64,000 nt of DNA from CATOSD01 sp965203135. GTDB taxonomy: Bacteria; Chloroflexota; Dehalococcoidia; Lucifugimonadales; CATOSD01. Under the pieces are notes generated by a model. The model did no database searches, had not been told where the DNA came from, and saw nothing but the letters and a program-made list of their open reading frames with translations. The DNA lies in the NCBI GenBank assembly GCA_965203135.1, contig CBDBBO010000003.1, forward strand, positions 1-64,000, read 5' to 3'. Numbering within the stretch: position 1 is the stretch's first letter; each line of letters opens with the position of its first letter. This document shows positions 1-7,921 of this stretch, piece after piece. The position numbers were made by a program, and so were the translations under genes.

Positions 1-1
1 C

Positions 2-1054
2 GGACGAACCCTGCCGCTCCTGCTGGCTGCCCTGGCCCTCTTGACCGTCCTCCTCGTCAGCGCGCCACCGGCCCAGGCCCAGTCCTCCGTCCCCTCCGCC
101 CCGGCCATCGACGAGTTCTACCGTATCCACACGGGCTACGTCCTCTACTGGTGCGACGTTGCGGACTGCGGCAGCCGCGACACGTCCGTCACCAAGTACG
201 ACGTGCAGTACAAGCTGACCACCGCGTCCTCCTGGACATCCGCAACGAGCGTCACCGGCACGCCGCCGCTGCAGGCCACGCGGATCACGGGCCTGACCAC
301 CGGCTCCACGTACGATGTCCGCATCCGCGCCGTCAACGCCAACGGCAACAGCGCCTGGACCTCCGAGACCGCGTCGTCGGCGGTCTATGTGCAGCCCAAC
401 CTGCCGGACTCGCCCTTCAACCCCACGGCCGCGCCGGGTCCGGGCTCGCTGGCCCTCTCCTGGACCGCGCCGGCCCACACGGGCGGGCGGACGATCAACA
501 GCTACGTCATCCAGATCAACCCGGTCGGGGAGTCCGCGACCACCATCCGGACCCCCACCGCCGCCACCAGCTACACGGTCACCGGCCTGATGGGCGGCAC
601 GGAGTACGAAATCCTCATCAGCGCGGGGTTCGGGACCAACCAGCGGGGCTGGGCGACGCACTACGTCTCCGGCACGCCGCAGGCGGACCCGCTCTCCGTC
701 GGCGATTGCGACCGCGTAAACAACACCGCGACGCCGCCGACCAATCCCGCCATCACCGGCGCCACCGTCTCCGGCACGTCGGTCACCCTCAGCTGGAACC
801 CGCCCGCCAATTCCCACGGCCACCCGGTGACCAACTACGTCGTGTACGTCTACAAGGCGGACGAGACGCTGAGGTCGGCGAGGGCGTGGGACTTCAAGGG
901 CCACGAAAACGCCGCGACGACCTACACCGAGACCCTCACCGGGCTGGAGGCGAACACGGCCTACGAGGCGCGGGTGCGGGCGCGCAACATCCTGGGCTGC
1001 CGCAGCGGGTTCAGCGCCATCGAGTCCTTCACCACCGGCGCGGGCGGTCTGTAG
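2..1054 (+). CDS. Secreted fibronectin type III repeat protein (5' end outside window)
   Basis: The reading frame is open from the first codon in the window (position 2) and begins inside a signal peptide: a Leu/Ala-rich core followed by the cleavage-like motif AQA-Q. The start codon therefore lies upstream, and the in-frame TTG at 41 is not the true start. About 350 residues are visible. Three FN3-like beta-sandwich modules follow, each with the family's S-W and Y-x-V/A-R-V-R-A-x-N pattern. Such proteins usually act in surface adhesion or as spacers in extracellular enzymes; no catalytic domain is visible. The protein ends GAGGL. It heads a run of same-strand exported-protein genes. Its last third is nearly identical in DNA to the end of the next gene. 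Confidence 0.8.
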   Translation, partial: GRTLPLLLAALALLTVLLVSAPPAQAQSSVPSAPAIDEFYRIHTGYVLYWCDVADCGSRDTSVTKYDVQYKLTTASSWTSATSVTGTPPLQATRITGLTTGSTYDVRIRAVNANGNSAWTSETASSAVYVQPNLPDSPFNPTAAPGPGSLALSWTAPAHTGGRTINSYVIQINPVGESATTIRTPTAATSYTVTGLMGGTEYEILISAGFGTNQRGWATHYVSGTPQADPLSVGDCDRVNNTATPPTNPAITGATVSGTSVTLSWNPPANSHGHPVTNYVVYVYKADETLRSARAWDFKGHENAATTYTETLTGLEANTAYEARVRARNILGCRSGFSAIESFTTGAGGL

Positions 1055-1079
1055 GAAAGGGAGCGATACGACCATGACC
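698..1079 (+). repeat. Direct repeat copy 1 (FN3 3' end plus intergenic leader)
   Basis: About 382 bp is repeated at 1634-2015 with only a few substitutions. The repeat starts within the coding sequence at the codons for VGDCDRV. It continues through the stop codon and includes the downstream ribosome site and an ATG, so the copied unit spans a gene end and the beginning of whatever followed it. Confidence 0.9.
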
Positions 1080-1102
1080 ACCACAATTCGAGCGAGGTAC
1101 AG

Positions 1103-1990
1103 ATGATGTCACTACTATTGCGCGGCTCCCTCTCCCACTGGCGCCTGGCCTTGACCTTGACCGCGATTCTTGCCGCCGCGATTCTTGCCGCGCTGCTGGC
1201 CTGGCCTAACGCCGCCCGCGCGCAGTCCGACACCCTCTGGTCGGCCACGCTGGTGGCCAAGGCCCATGAGGGCAGTCAAGTGGGTTGCGCCAACGCATAT
1301 ACGGAGACTGCCCGGAAGTGCAGTACGGCGACGACGCTGACCGACGACGATTTTGTCCTGGGTGGAACGACGTACACCATCATTGGCTTTTGGTGGCAGC
1401 CTTCGCAGGTGATAGGCACGTCCACCATACCCCCACGCGTTACGTTCGATCTGGACCAGGATGTCCCAGCATCTCTCGGTACCGACTACTCGCTGTTCAT
1501 CGATTCGCTTACGATACCCCCCGGCAAGATAGCCGTGTCCAGCCAGTTCGCCGACAGGCTGCTTGTCGACGTCGAAGGCGTTACCTGGACCACGGGCCAG
1601 TCGATTTCGCTGAGTCTGCGGCCGTTCCTCTCGGTCGGCGATTGCGACCGCGTAAACAACACCGCGACGCCGCCGACCAATCCCGCCATCACCGGCGCCA
1701 CCGTCTCCGGCACGTCGGTCACCCTCAGTTGGAACCCGCCCGCCGATTCCCACGGCCACCCGGTGACCAACTACATCGTGTACGTCTACAAGGCGGACGA
1801 GACGCTGAGGTCGGCGAGGTATTGGGACTTCCTGGGCCACGAAAACGCCGCGACGACCTACAGCGAGACCCTCACCGGGCTGGAGGCGAACACGGCCTAC
1901 GAGGCGCGGGTGCGGGCGCGCAACATCCTGGGCTGCCGCAGCGGGTTCAGCGCCATCGAGTCCTTCACCACCGGCGCGGGCGGTCTGTAG
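1103..1990 (+). CDS. Secreted protein with C-terminal FN3 domain, paralogue of upstream gene
   Basis: This is a 295-residue exported protein. A hydrophobic signal segment (about residues 8-36) ends in ARAQ. The middle (about 40-175) matches no family I can name, and the C-terminal FN3 module (about 180-295) is nearly identical to that of the preceding gene. ATG 1103 (or 1106) is chosen because the signal peptide follows directly and a purine stretch sits just upstream. A ten-codon frame (1074-1106) with a better ribosome site ends in an ATGA overlap with this start, so translation may be coupled. The gene looks like a mosaic: a unique N-terminal half joined to a copied FN3 tail. Confidence 0.75.
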   Translation: MMSLLLRGSLSHWRLALTLTAILAAAILAALLAWPNAARAQSDTLWSATLVAKAHEGSQVGCANAYTETARKCSTATTLTDDDFVLGGTTYTIIGFWWQPSQVIGTSTIPPRVTFDLDQDVPASLGTDYSLFIDSLTIPPGKIAVSSQFADRLLVDVEGVTWTTGQSISLSLRPFLSVGDCDRVNNTATPPTNPAITGATVSGTSVTLSWNPPADSHGHPVTNYIVYVYKADETLRSARYWDFLGHENAATTYSETLTGLEANTAYEARVRARNILGCRSGFSAIESFTTGAGGL

Positions 1991-2015
1991 GGAAAGGAGC
2001 GATACGACCATGACC
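1634..2015 (+). repeat. Direct repeat copy 2 (FN3 3' end plus intergenic leader)
   Basis: This is the second copy of the 698-1079 unit. After the stop codon it keeps the strong GGAAAGGAG ribosome site and the ATG at 2010. In this copy that ATG opens a 42-codon frame (2010-2138) that overlaps the next gene. No function is apparent for this frame, and it is probably a relic of the duplication. Confidence 0.9.
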
Positions 2016-2125
2016 GGCAGCTCTGCCGATTTGGCAAGTGGCATCCGGCCCGGGTGGTGCGGCAGCGCCCTGAAAGGTACGCGAATAACCGTCACACGAC
2101 CTGATCAAAAGGAGAAAGGTGAAAA

Positions 2126-3541
2126 ATGCGCCACATGAGGCTCTTCAACCCCGCCGTGACCATCCCCACCCTGGCGGCCGTTGCCGTCGCCGTTGCCGTC
2201 TTCGCTGTCATTCTGGCGGCCCCCGCCCAGGCCCAGGACGAGGAGCAGGTCATAACCAGACTTGCCGTAGCGCCCGGCGTTACCACCGCCAAGGTGACCT
2301 GGAGAAACACCACGACGTACGTCGACGTCGGAGACACGCGGCAAAAGCGCCGCCAGCACATAGCGTGGAAGCCCGTGGGCCAGGATGTCCCCGCCGTCAG
2401 TTACGAAATCACCCCAGGCAGCCGCCGCGTCAAAGTCGGACTCTCGCAGCTGAAGCCGGCGACAACCTATCTTCTCACCGTGGGCGACCTTGCCAGCGGG
2501 AGTGAGGTCTCAGTCGAGTTCACCACCAAAGGGGCCATAACCGGCCTTGCCGTGGCGCCCGCCGCGACCACCGCCGTGGTGAGCTGGAAGAACATCACGC
2601 CCTACGTCGAAGGCGTCACCCGCCCGTGGCGCGGCCACTACATATCGTGGAAGCCCGTCGGCAAAGAGGGCCCCATAGGTGACGGTTTCTTCAATCTCAC
2701 CATAAAGGGCGCACCCGAAGAAGGCGCATCCGGCAAACTCACGATCAGGGACCTGAAACCGGGCGCCACCTACGATCTCACCGTGAGCGACAGGTACGTC
2801 CACACCTACGACCCCGCCAGCAGCAGGGGCGAGGCCACGGTCCGGTTCACCACCGCAAGCACGGAGGAGGGGGCGGAACCGGTCTTCGATTTCCTCGTCT
2901 TCCTCCACAAGAAGAACGCACATGGCGAATCGAAAGAACGGCGTGTGCTGAAGGTGGACCGCCCCTTCGACGCCGACACCATGGCCTACACCGCCAAGGC
3001 GCCTCCCAGGTTCACCCACGCGGCAATAGCCCACAACCCCGGCCTGTACGACGTGACCCTGGCCAGCAATCAGGAAGTGGAAGTCGACAGGACCCACGTT
3101 CCACTGAAGAAGGGCATCAACGTCATCACCGCGACTGTGACGCCCAGGGGGTCCGAGGAATCGCAGACCTACACCTTCACCATCCTGCGGCTCGCCAACG
3201 GCAACGGCAATACCAGTGTCGAGGCTCCCAGGAACGTTGCCTCGTCGATGCAGGATAACGGAGACCTGCTGATAACGTGGGACGACCCCGACAACGCCGA
3301 GGCCGACGACGTCAACGTCACCGCCTGGCTGGTGCAGTGGCGGCCCAAAGGCGTCAAGGGGAACGACTGGAGCAATGAACCCTTTATCTTGGTGCATCCG
3401 AAGGGGGACGACAACCGGTTCACCGTCGCCAGGGAAGACAGGATCGCCGCCAGCGATCCGGCCGTAGAGTTCCAGGCCCGGGTGCGGGCTTACGACGCCG
3501 AAGCCAAACGCCTGGGGCCGGGAGCGTCATCACCCAGATAG
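2126..3541 (+). CDS. Secreted FN3 / cadherin-like beta-sandwich protein
   Basis: This is a 471-residue exported protein. A signal peptide (residues about 8-36) ends APAQAQ. Two FN3-like modules (about 43-130 and 137-245) share the paired phrases ITRLAVAPGVTTAKVTW and ITGLAVAPAATTAVVSW, so they are an internal duplication. A cadherin-like beta-sandwich domain (about 255-355) has the typical end G-x-N-x-I-x-A-x-V and YTFTILR. A final FN3-like module (about 365-471) completes the protein. ATG 2126 is preceded by an AAGGAG/AAAGG ribosome site. The role is probably structural or adhesive at the cell surface. Confidence 0.8.
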   Translation: MRHMRLFNPAVTIPTLAAVAVAVAVFAVILAAPAQAQDEEQVITRLAVAPGVTTAKVTWRNTTTYVDVGDTRQKRRQHIAWKPVGQDVPAVSYEITPGSRRVKVGLSQLKPATTYLLTVGDLASGSEVSVEFTTKGAITGLAVAPAATTAVVSWKNITPYVEGVTRPWRGHYISWKPVGKEGPIGDGFFNLTIKGAPEEGASGKLTIRDLKPGATYDLTVSDRYVHTYDPASSRGEATVRFTTASTEEGAEPVFDFLVFLHKKNAHGESKERRVLKVDRPFDADTMAYTAKAPPRFTHAAIAHNPGLYDVTLASNQEVEVDRTHVPLKKGINVITATVTPRGSEESQTYTFTILRLANGNGNTSVEAPRNVASSMQDNGDLLITWDDPDNAEADDVNVTAWLVQWRPKGVKGNDWSNEPFILVHPKGDDNRFTVAREDRIAASDPAVEFQARVRAYDAEAKRLGPGASSPR

Positions 3542-3640
3542 ACCGGCATGAGCATCCGCATCGGCTGCACCGGCGGCCACGGCGTACGAGGACGGCAGGG
3601 ACGGCAAATGGGAACGAAATACAACAGGGAGGCAAACGTG

Positions 3641-4438
3641 ATGATGAATGCAAACAGTTTCAGGGCTAGCAGGCGGACTCCGGCGTTGGCCGTTCTCGTG
3701 TTGGCGGCGCTGGCGGCGGCCTTCGTCCTTTGGTCTCCGCCCTCCGTCCACGGCCAGGATGAGAGCGGGACCACGACCGTGGGATTCTCGATCAGCGCCC
3801 TGGCATCCGTATCCGACAAGACCTACACGGCCGGCGCCGGCGTGAACGAGGGGAGGCTGCCGGAAGCCGCCGTCGAGTTCGGCGTCGACCCCGGTAAGGG
3901 GTACTACGAGGTGGTCTACTCCGCCACGGGCCTGCCGGCGGGGCTCACCATGGCCCAGGATCGGGTGGTCCGGGGCGTCCCCGAGTCGGCCACCAACGGC
4001 GCGGTCACGGTCACCTACACCGCCACCGTCACCTTCTACACCGCGGACGAAGACAACACCTTCAGCGAGTCGGGCACCGGGACCGCAGACCTCACCTTCG
4101 ACGTGACGGTCAACCCGCCGGTGACCTTCAGCGCAGATGCGCAGAGGTTCTTCAGCTCCAATATCGTCGCCTATGTCCCCGACAGCGGATGGGAGAACCC
4201 CACCTTCCCGGCGGCCCAGGGCGGTACCGGGACGCTGACCTACAGCCTGATCCACAACGCCTCGGGCGAGCCGTTGGCCGACCATGTCGCCTCGGTCACC
4301 TTCGACGCCTCCACCCGCACGATCGGGGGAACGTTGGCGTCCGGCGCGCGTTACGCCGTCACCTTCATCGCCACGGACCAGAACGGTGCTGTGGCGCAAG
4401 GCTACACCGAGGTGCGGCACGGAGTAGGCGGCCTCTAG
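3641..4438 (+). CDS. Secreted protein with putative-Ig (He_PIG-like) domains
   Basis: ATG 3641 is chosen because AGGGAGG lies about 8 bases upstream and a signal peptide (ending SVHGQ) follows at once. In-frame starts at 3548 and 3608 would add a non-signal leader. The mature protein has two bacterial putative-Ig modules. The first carries LPAGLTM followed by a GVPES turn, and the second has the analogous T-F-D-A-S-T-R-T-I-G-G-T pattern. These domains occur in adhesins and extracellular enzymes. No catalytic motif is seen. The protein ends GVGGL, close to the GAGGL ends of the first two genes of the array. Confidence 0.75.
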   Translation: MMNANSFRASRRTPALAVLVLAALAAAFVLWSPPSVHGQDESGTTTVGFSISALASVSDKTYTAGAGVNEGRLPEAAVEFGVDPGKGYYEVVYSATGLPAGLTMAQDRVVRGVPESATNGAVTVTYTATVTFYTADEDNTFSESGTGTADLTFDVTVNPPVTFSADAQRFFSSNIVAYVPDSGWENPTFPAAQGGTGTLTYSLIHNASGEPLADHVASVTFDASTRTIGGTLASGARYAVTFIATDQNGAVAQGYTEVRHGVGGL

Positions 4439-4473
4439 CACAGGTCCGCGAATCGTAAAGGGATGGAATCAAC

Positions 4474-5454
4474 ATGATGCGTATAGCTCGCAATGCACGC
4501 TTCACGGCGGCGCTCTCGGCGCTGCTGCTACTCTCCGCCCTCGTCCTCTCCGCCTGCGGCGGCGGGGACGAGGGGCTGACCCGCGCCGAGGTGGAGGAGA
4601 TAGTGCGCGCGGAAGCGCCCCAACCGGAGCAGGGACTGTCCCGCGCCGAGGTTGAGGAGATCGTCCGGGCGGCCATCGCCTCCATCCCGTCCAAGTCCGC
4701 TCCCGCCGAGTACACCCGGCACTTCGTCGAGAGCGCCATCGCCCGCTACGACGCCCGGGGCCTCGAAGCCACCCTCGCCCACTACAACAGCCCGCAGAGC
4801 ATCGACGGCCAGTGGTACGTCTTCATCATCGACGAGAGCGACCTGGTGATAGGACACCCCGACCCCGAACGCCTGGGCCTGGACGTGAAGGGCTGGGTGG
4901 GCACCGACCTCAACGGCTACGAGTTCGGGCCCGAGATGCTGTCTGCCACCGAGGAGGGCAAGTGGGTCACCTACGTCTACCGCAACCCGGAGAGCGGGGG
5001 CATAGGCTCCGGCGACTTCGAGCTGAAGAACGTGTGGGTGGAGAAGCACGACGGGCTGCTGTTCGCCTCCGGCTGGTACATAGACGCCGACGAGTTCACC
5101 AGGATGCTGGTGTCGCTGTCGGTGGACAAGTACCGCGAGGTCGGCTTGGCGGGAACGATGGCCTACTTCGCCAGTCCGGGAAGCGCTCTGGCGGGCCTGG
5201 AGGAGGCCATAGCCTACTACAACTCCGCCGAGACCGTGGACGGCCACTGGTTCGCCTTCATAGGCGGGCCGGACGGGAAGATCGTGGGGCACTCCGACAT
5301 CTCGAAAATCGGCGGTGACACCCACGACCTGCTCGGCGGAGAGACCTTCGTCGCCACCGAGGACGGCGTCTGGGTGGAGTCCGAGTCGCTGCGGGTATTC
5401 GTGGCCGGTTATGACGGCTACGTCTTCGGCTCCGGCTGGAGCCGGGACGAGTAG
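4474..5454 (+). CDS. Lipoprotein with tandem Cache-like sensor domains
   Basis: This is a 326-residue lipoprotein. The lipobox LSAC places the lipidated cysteine at about residue 28, so the protein is anchored outside the cytoplasmic membrane. Two copies of RAEVEEIVRA (about 35-48 and 55-68) form a short repeated helix. Two Cache-like halves follow (about 75-200 and 210-326). They share the phrases LAHYNSPQSIDGQWYVF and IAYYNSAETVDGHWFAF, and both keep the pattern of a hydrophobic strand, D-x-x-x-x-V-G-H and a glycine turn. Cache modules bind small extracellular ligands, usually as the sensor part of kinases or chemoreceptors. Here no transmembrane signalling domain is attached, so ligand capture or presentation to a partner is the most that can be inferred. 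Confidence 0.7.
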   Translation: MMRIARNARFTAALSALLLLSALVLSACGGGDEGLTRAEVEEIVRAEAPQPEQGLSRAEVEEIVRAAIASIPSKSAPAEYTRHFVESAIARYDARGLEATLAHYNSPQSIDGQWYVFIIDESDLVIGHPDPERLGLDVKGWVGTDLNGYEFGPEMLSATEEGKWVTYVYRNPESGGIGSGDFELKNVWVEKHDGLLFASGWYIDADEFTRMLVSLSVDKYREVGLAGTMAYFASPGSALAGLEEAIAYYNSAETVDGHWFAFIGGPDGKIVGHSDISKIGGDTHDLLGGETFVATEDGVWVESESLRVFVAGYDGYVFGSGWSRDE

Positions 5455-5511
5455 GGCCGATGGGGAAAGCGGTCGAAGCGCCGCTCGAATCTGTTAGGAG
5501 GACATAGCCGG

Positions 5512-6699
5512 ATGAGGAAACGAACCCAGGCCCGTCCAGCTCCGCGCCGCCTGTTGAAGGCGTTTATCGCGGCCGGCGTTGCCTTGTTGGCGCTGAGCCT
5601 GTTGGCGTCGCCGGTCTCGCCCACCGCAGCGCAGGAGCCGGGCGTGGCATTCTATATCAAGCAGGGCGTTCTGAGTGACGGCAGCGGCGGACGCCTGGTC
5701 AGGGCCAACAGCCTGGCCATCTCGGAAGGACTGTCAATCACCTACTTTGTGAAGTTGGGGTCCCAGCCCAGCGCGAATGTGACCGTCGCGCCCGCAAGCT
5801 CTTCGTCCGCGATATGGGTGAATACCGGCTACGACGGGCCGTTGACCTTCAGTCCTGAGAACTGGACCAGGGTGCGGTCGGTGCAGGTCTTCACCTACCC
5901 CGGAGCCGCGGACGACGAAAACGCCGGCAGCATTACACACACCGTCAGCAGCGACGACTCCGGCTACGACGGCCTGAGTCCCTCCTTCACGCTGGACATA
6001 GTCGGCACGAGCCTTGCGTGCACCGGTTCGGATGCCCCGACGCTCGCCGTGGACGATTCGAACCGCCACATGACGATCAGCCCGTCTGCCGCTTCCTGTG
6101 GAAGCACGCCCATCGTCGGGTACGACACCGCCATCAAGATGGACGACGGCCCGTGGAAGTTCAGAGCGAATACCAGATGGGCTGTCCCGGCCTCATCACC
6201 GTACTCGGTGAGGCCGGTCGTGAATACGCACCCGGTGGTCAGCGGCTCCACTTACAGGGTGAAGACCCGCGGCCTCACCTACGACAAGGGGGTCAGCCCG
6301 TGGTCGCCGGTGTCGACGATTACGGTCGGGGGCGTGAAGTCCAGCGACACCGACCTGCGGGGCCTGTTGATTTCACCGGGCGAGCTCGAGTTCGATGCGG
6401 ATACGACCGAGTACACGGTGAACGTGCTCCAGACCGTGACCAGCGTCACAGTCAGCGTCTTCCCCAGAGACTACCGCGCAACCGTTAGCGTAGACGGTGT
6501 GCGACTCGGCCCTGAACTATGGGCCCGGATCTCCCTGGTAGAGGGCGAGGACAAGGCCATCCCGGTGGTGATAACGGCCGAAGACGGGGTCACAACCAAG
6601 ACCTATACGGTCACGGTCATCCATGTCTCGGTGACCTCGGAAGAGGAGCAAGACCCTTCGGAAGAGGGCTCCGGCAATCAGAGACAGGGGGGATTGTGA
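5512..6699 (+). CDS. Secreted protein with FN3 and cadherin-like beta-sandwich domains
   Basis: This is a 395-residue exported protein. A strong AGGAGG site lies 10 bases before ATG 5512. The signal peptide has an Arg/Lys-rich n-region and ends in PTAAQ. A Calx-beta or sandwich-like segment (about 45-165) precedes an FN3-like module (about 168-275). A C-terminal cadherin-like beta-sandwich (about 280-372) has L-R-G-L-x-I-S-P-G-x-L-x-F and Y-T-V-T-V near its end. The last 20 residues are acidic and low in complexity and end QGGL. It closes the run of exported structural proteins that starts at the window edge. Confidence 0.75.
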   Translation: MRKRTQARPAPRRLLKAFIAAGVALLALSLLASPVSPTAAQEPGVAFYIKQGVLSDGSGGRLVRANSLAISEGLSITYFVKLGSQPSANVTVAPASSSSAIWVNTGYDGPLTFSPENWTRVRSVQVFTYPGAADDENAGSITHTVSSDDSGYDGLSPSFTLDIVGTSLACTGSDAPTLAVDDSNRHMTISPSAASCGSTPIVGYDTAIKMDDGPWKFRANTRWAVPASSPYSVRPVVNTHPVVSGSTYRVKTRGLTYDKGVSPWSPVSTITVGGVKSSDTDLRGLLISPGELEFDADTTEYTVNVLQTVTSVTVSVFPRDYRATVSVDGVRLGPELWARISLVEGEDKAIPVVITAEDGVTTKTYTVTVIHVSVTSEEEQDPSEEGSGNQRQGGL

Positions 6700-6994
6700 A
6701 CACCGCGCTCTTGGTATGTCCCTGCTCGACAGGCACAACCCGAACATCGACGTTGAAGTTGGTGGCCCAATCCGTAGGGCGCGACCCTTGTGGTAGCGCT
6801 GGACGCGATGAGGAGAAGTGGGCATCCCTCTCGCCCGGAACGGTCTCTCCGATTATTCGGAGAGCTGCACGGGCCGGTGGAGTCGACGCCCCGCCTTCCC
6901 TGGCGTCGATCGGTTGCGGGCCCTGGCCGGAAAGCAAAAAGGCAAAGGCAGGAGAAAGGACAGCGCCACCGCTGCTCCGCAAGTTGTGAGAAAC
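6700..6994. other. Intergenic gap without a recognisable gene
   Basis: About 295 bp lies between the end of the exported-protein array and the FAD oxidoreductase start. The frame of the downstream gene stays open back to TTG 6818, but the extra residues are Arg/Gly/Pro-rich and show no family match. No clear promoter or hairpin could be picked out. Confidence 0.4.
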
Positions 6995-7723
6995 ATGCCA
7001 ATGGACACAAAGCGCGTAGTCATAGTAGGAGGAGGAGCTGCCGGCCTGGGCGCCGCCTACACCCTGAAGAAGCATGGCCGTGCTCCCACACTGCTGGAGG
7101 CCGAGGACCATGTCGGAGGGCGGCTTGCGTCCGACGAGGTGGACGGGTTCCTCATCGACACGGGAGCGGACTTCTTCAGCTACTCCTACGACGCGGTGTT
7201 TCGCATCTGCGAAGAGCTGGATGTGCCGCTGGTTCCCTCGCGGCAGAAGCTCGGCTGGTACAGAAATGGACGGTGGCATGTAACCACGGCGGCTCAATCC
7301 ATTCCCGGCGTCATCGGGAACCTGAGAGCGTTCCCCGGCCTGGGACTGTCGTCTTGGGGGGCGATGAAGTTTATCTGCAAGGCCTTTCGCCAGGCCGACT
7401 ACCTGACGTTCGCCAGCCACAGCCGCATAGCCGAGATCGACGATGACGAGAGCTTCGGCGAGTACCTGGCGAGGACCGGCGCGCCCGAGTCTCTGCGGGT
7501 CACGCTCAAGGGGTTCGTTGAGAACGGCGTGCTGGACTACATCGATTCCTCCAGCCAGGCGTACATACGGGGGTTTCTGGCAAACACGATGCTGCGACCG
7601 CACCGGCTGATGTCGCCGGAGAAGGGGGCGGGCGCGCTGGCCCGCGGCATCTCCGCCGCCGAGGAGGTCATGGGCCTGTTGCGGGCTGGAGAACGGTCCC
7701 GTAGAGGAGACCTGCCGATATGA
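6995..7723 (+). pseudogene. Truncated FAD-dependent amine oxidase / protoporphyrinogen-oxidase-like protein
   Basis: ATG 6995 opens a Rossmann dinucleotide-binding motif (VVIVGGGAAGLGAAYTLKK), followed by the flavin motif EAEDHVGGRL and a D-T-G-A-D-F motif. This is the standard N-terminal FAD half of flavin amine oxidases and desaturases. Family members run to roughly 430-500 residues, whereas this frame stops after 242. The substrate half and the C-terminal FAD contact are therefore missing. The last 20 or so residues (from about MGLLRAGERS) do not resemble the family, and the stop overlaps the next ATG (ATGA). This suggests a deletion that joined the oxidase to the 3' end of another gene. 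It is probably non-functional. Confidence 0.6.
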
Positions 7724-7921
7724 GAAGAATGTCCCTGGCGATCACGGCGGTCCTCGTGCTGGCCATCGGCGCGGCCGTGGGAGGTGGAGGAGGACCTGCT
7801 GCCGTGGCTGGTGCTGCCGGGCGCTGTGCTGGCCGGGGTTGGGGGCTCTGCGGCGTTCTGGCTGCTGCTGGCACGGGATCGGGTGTTTGACCTGCTCCGG
7901 TGGCTGCGATTTTTTGAATGA
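7720..7921 (+). pseudogene. Frameshifted small membrane protein
   Basis: ATG 7720 overlaps the upstream stop and encodes a hydrophobic N-terminus (MRRMSLAITAVLVLAIG). In that frame translation then becomes Gly/Ala-rich nonsense and stops early. From about 7784 a neighbouring frame reads a convincing second membrane segment (LLPWLVLPGAVLAGVGG, then FWLLLARDRVFDLLRW). It ends in an ATGA overlap with the next gene at 7918. One indel in the G/GA-rich stretch at 7779-7792 would join the two parts into a protein of about 67 residues with two membrane spans. The product is unknown. Confidence 0.4.

Noticed and set aside
2010..2138. A 42-codon frame with a strong ribosome site after the second FN3 gene
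   Set aside because: Its start belongs to the duplicated unit and the product has no protein character. It is treated as a duplication relic rather than a gene.
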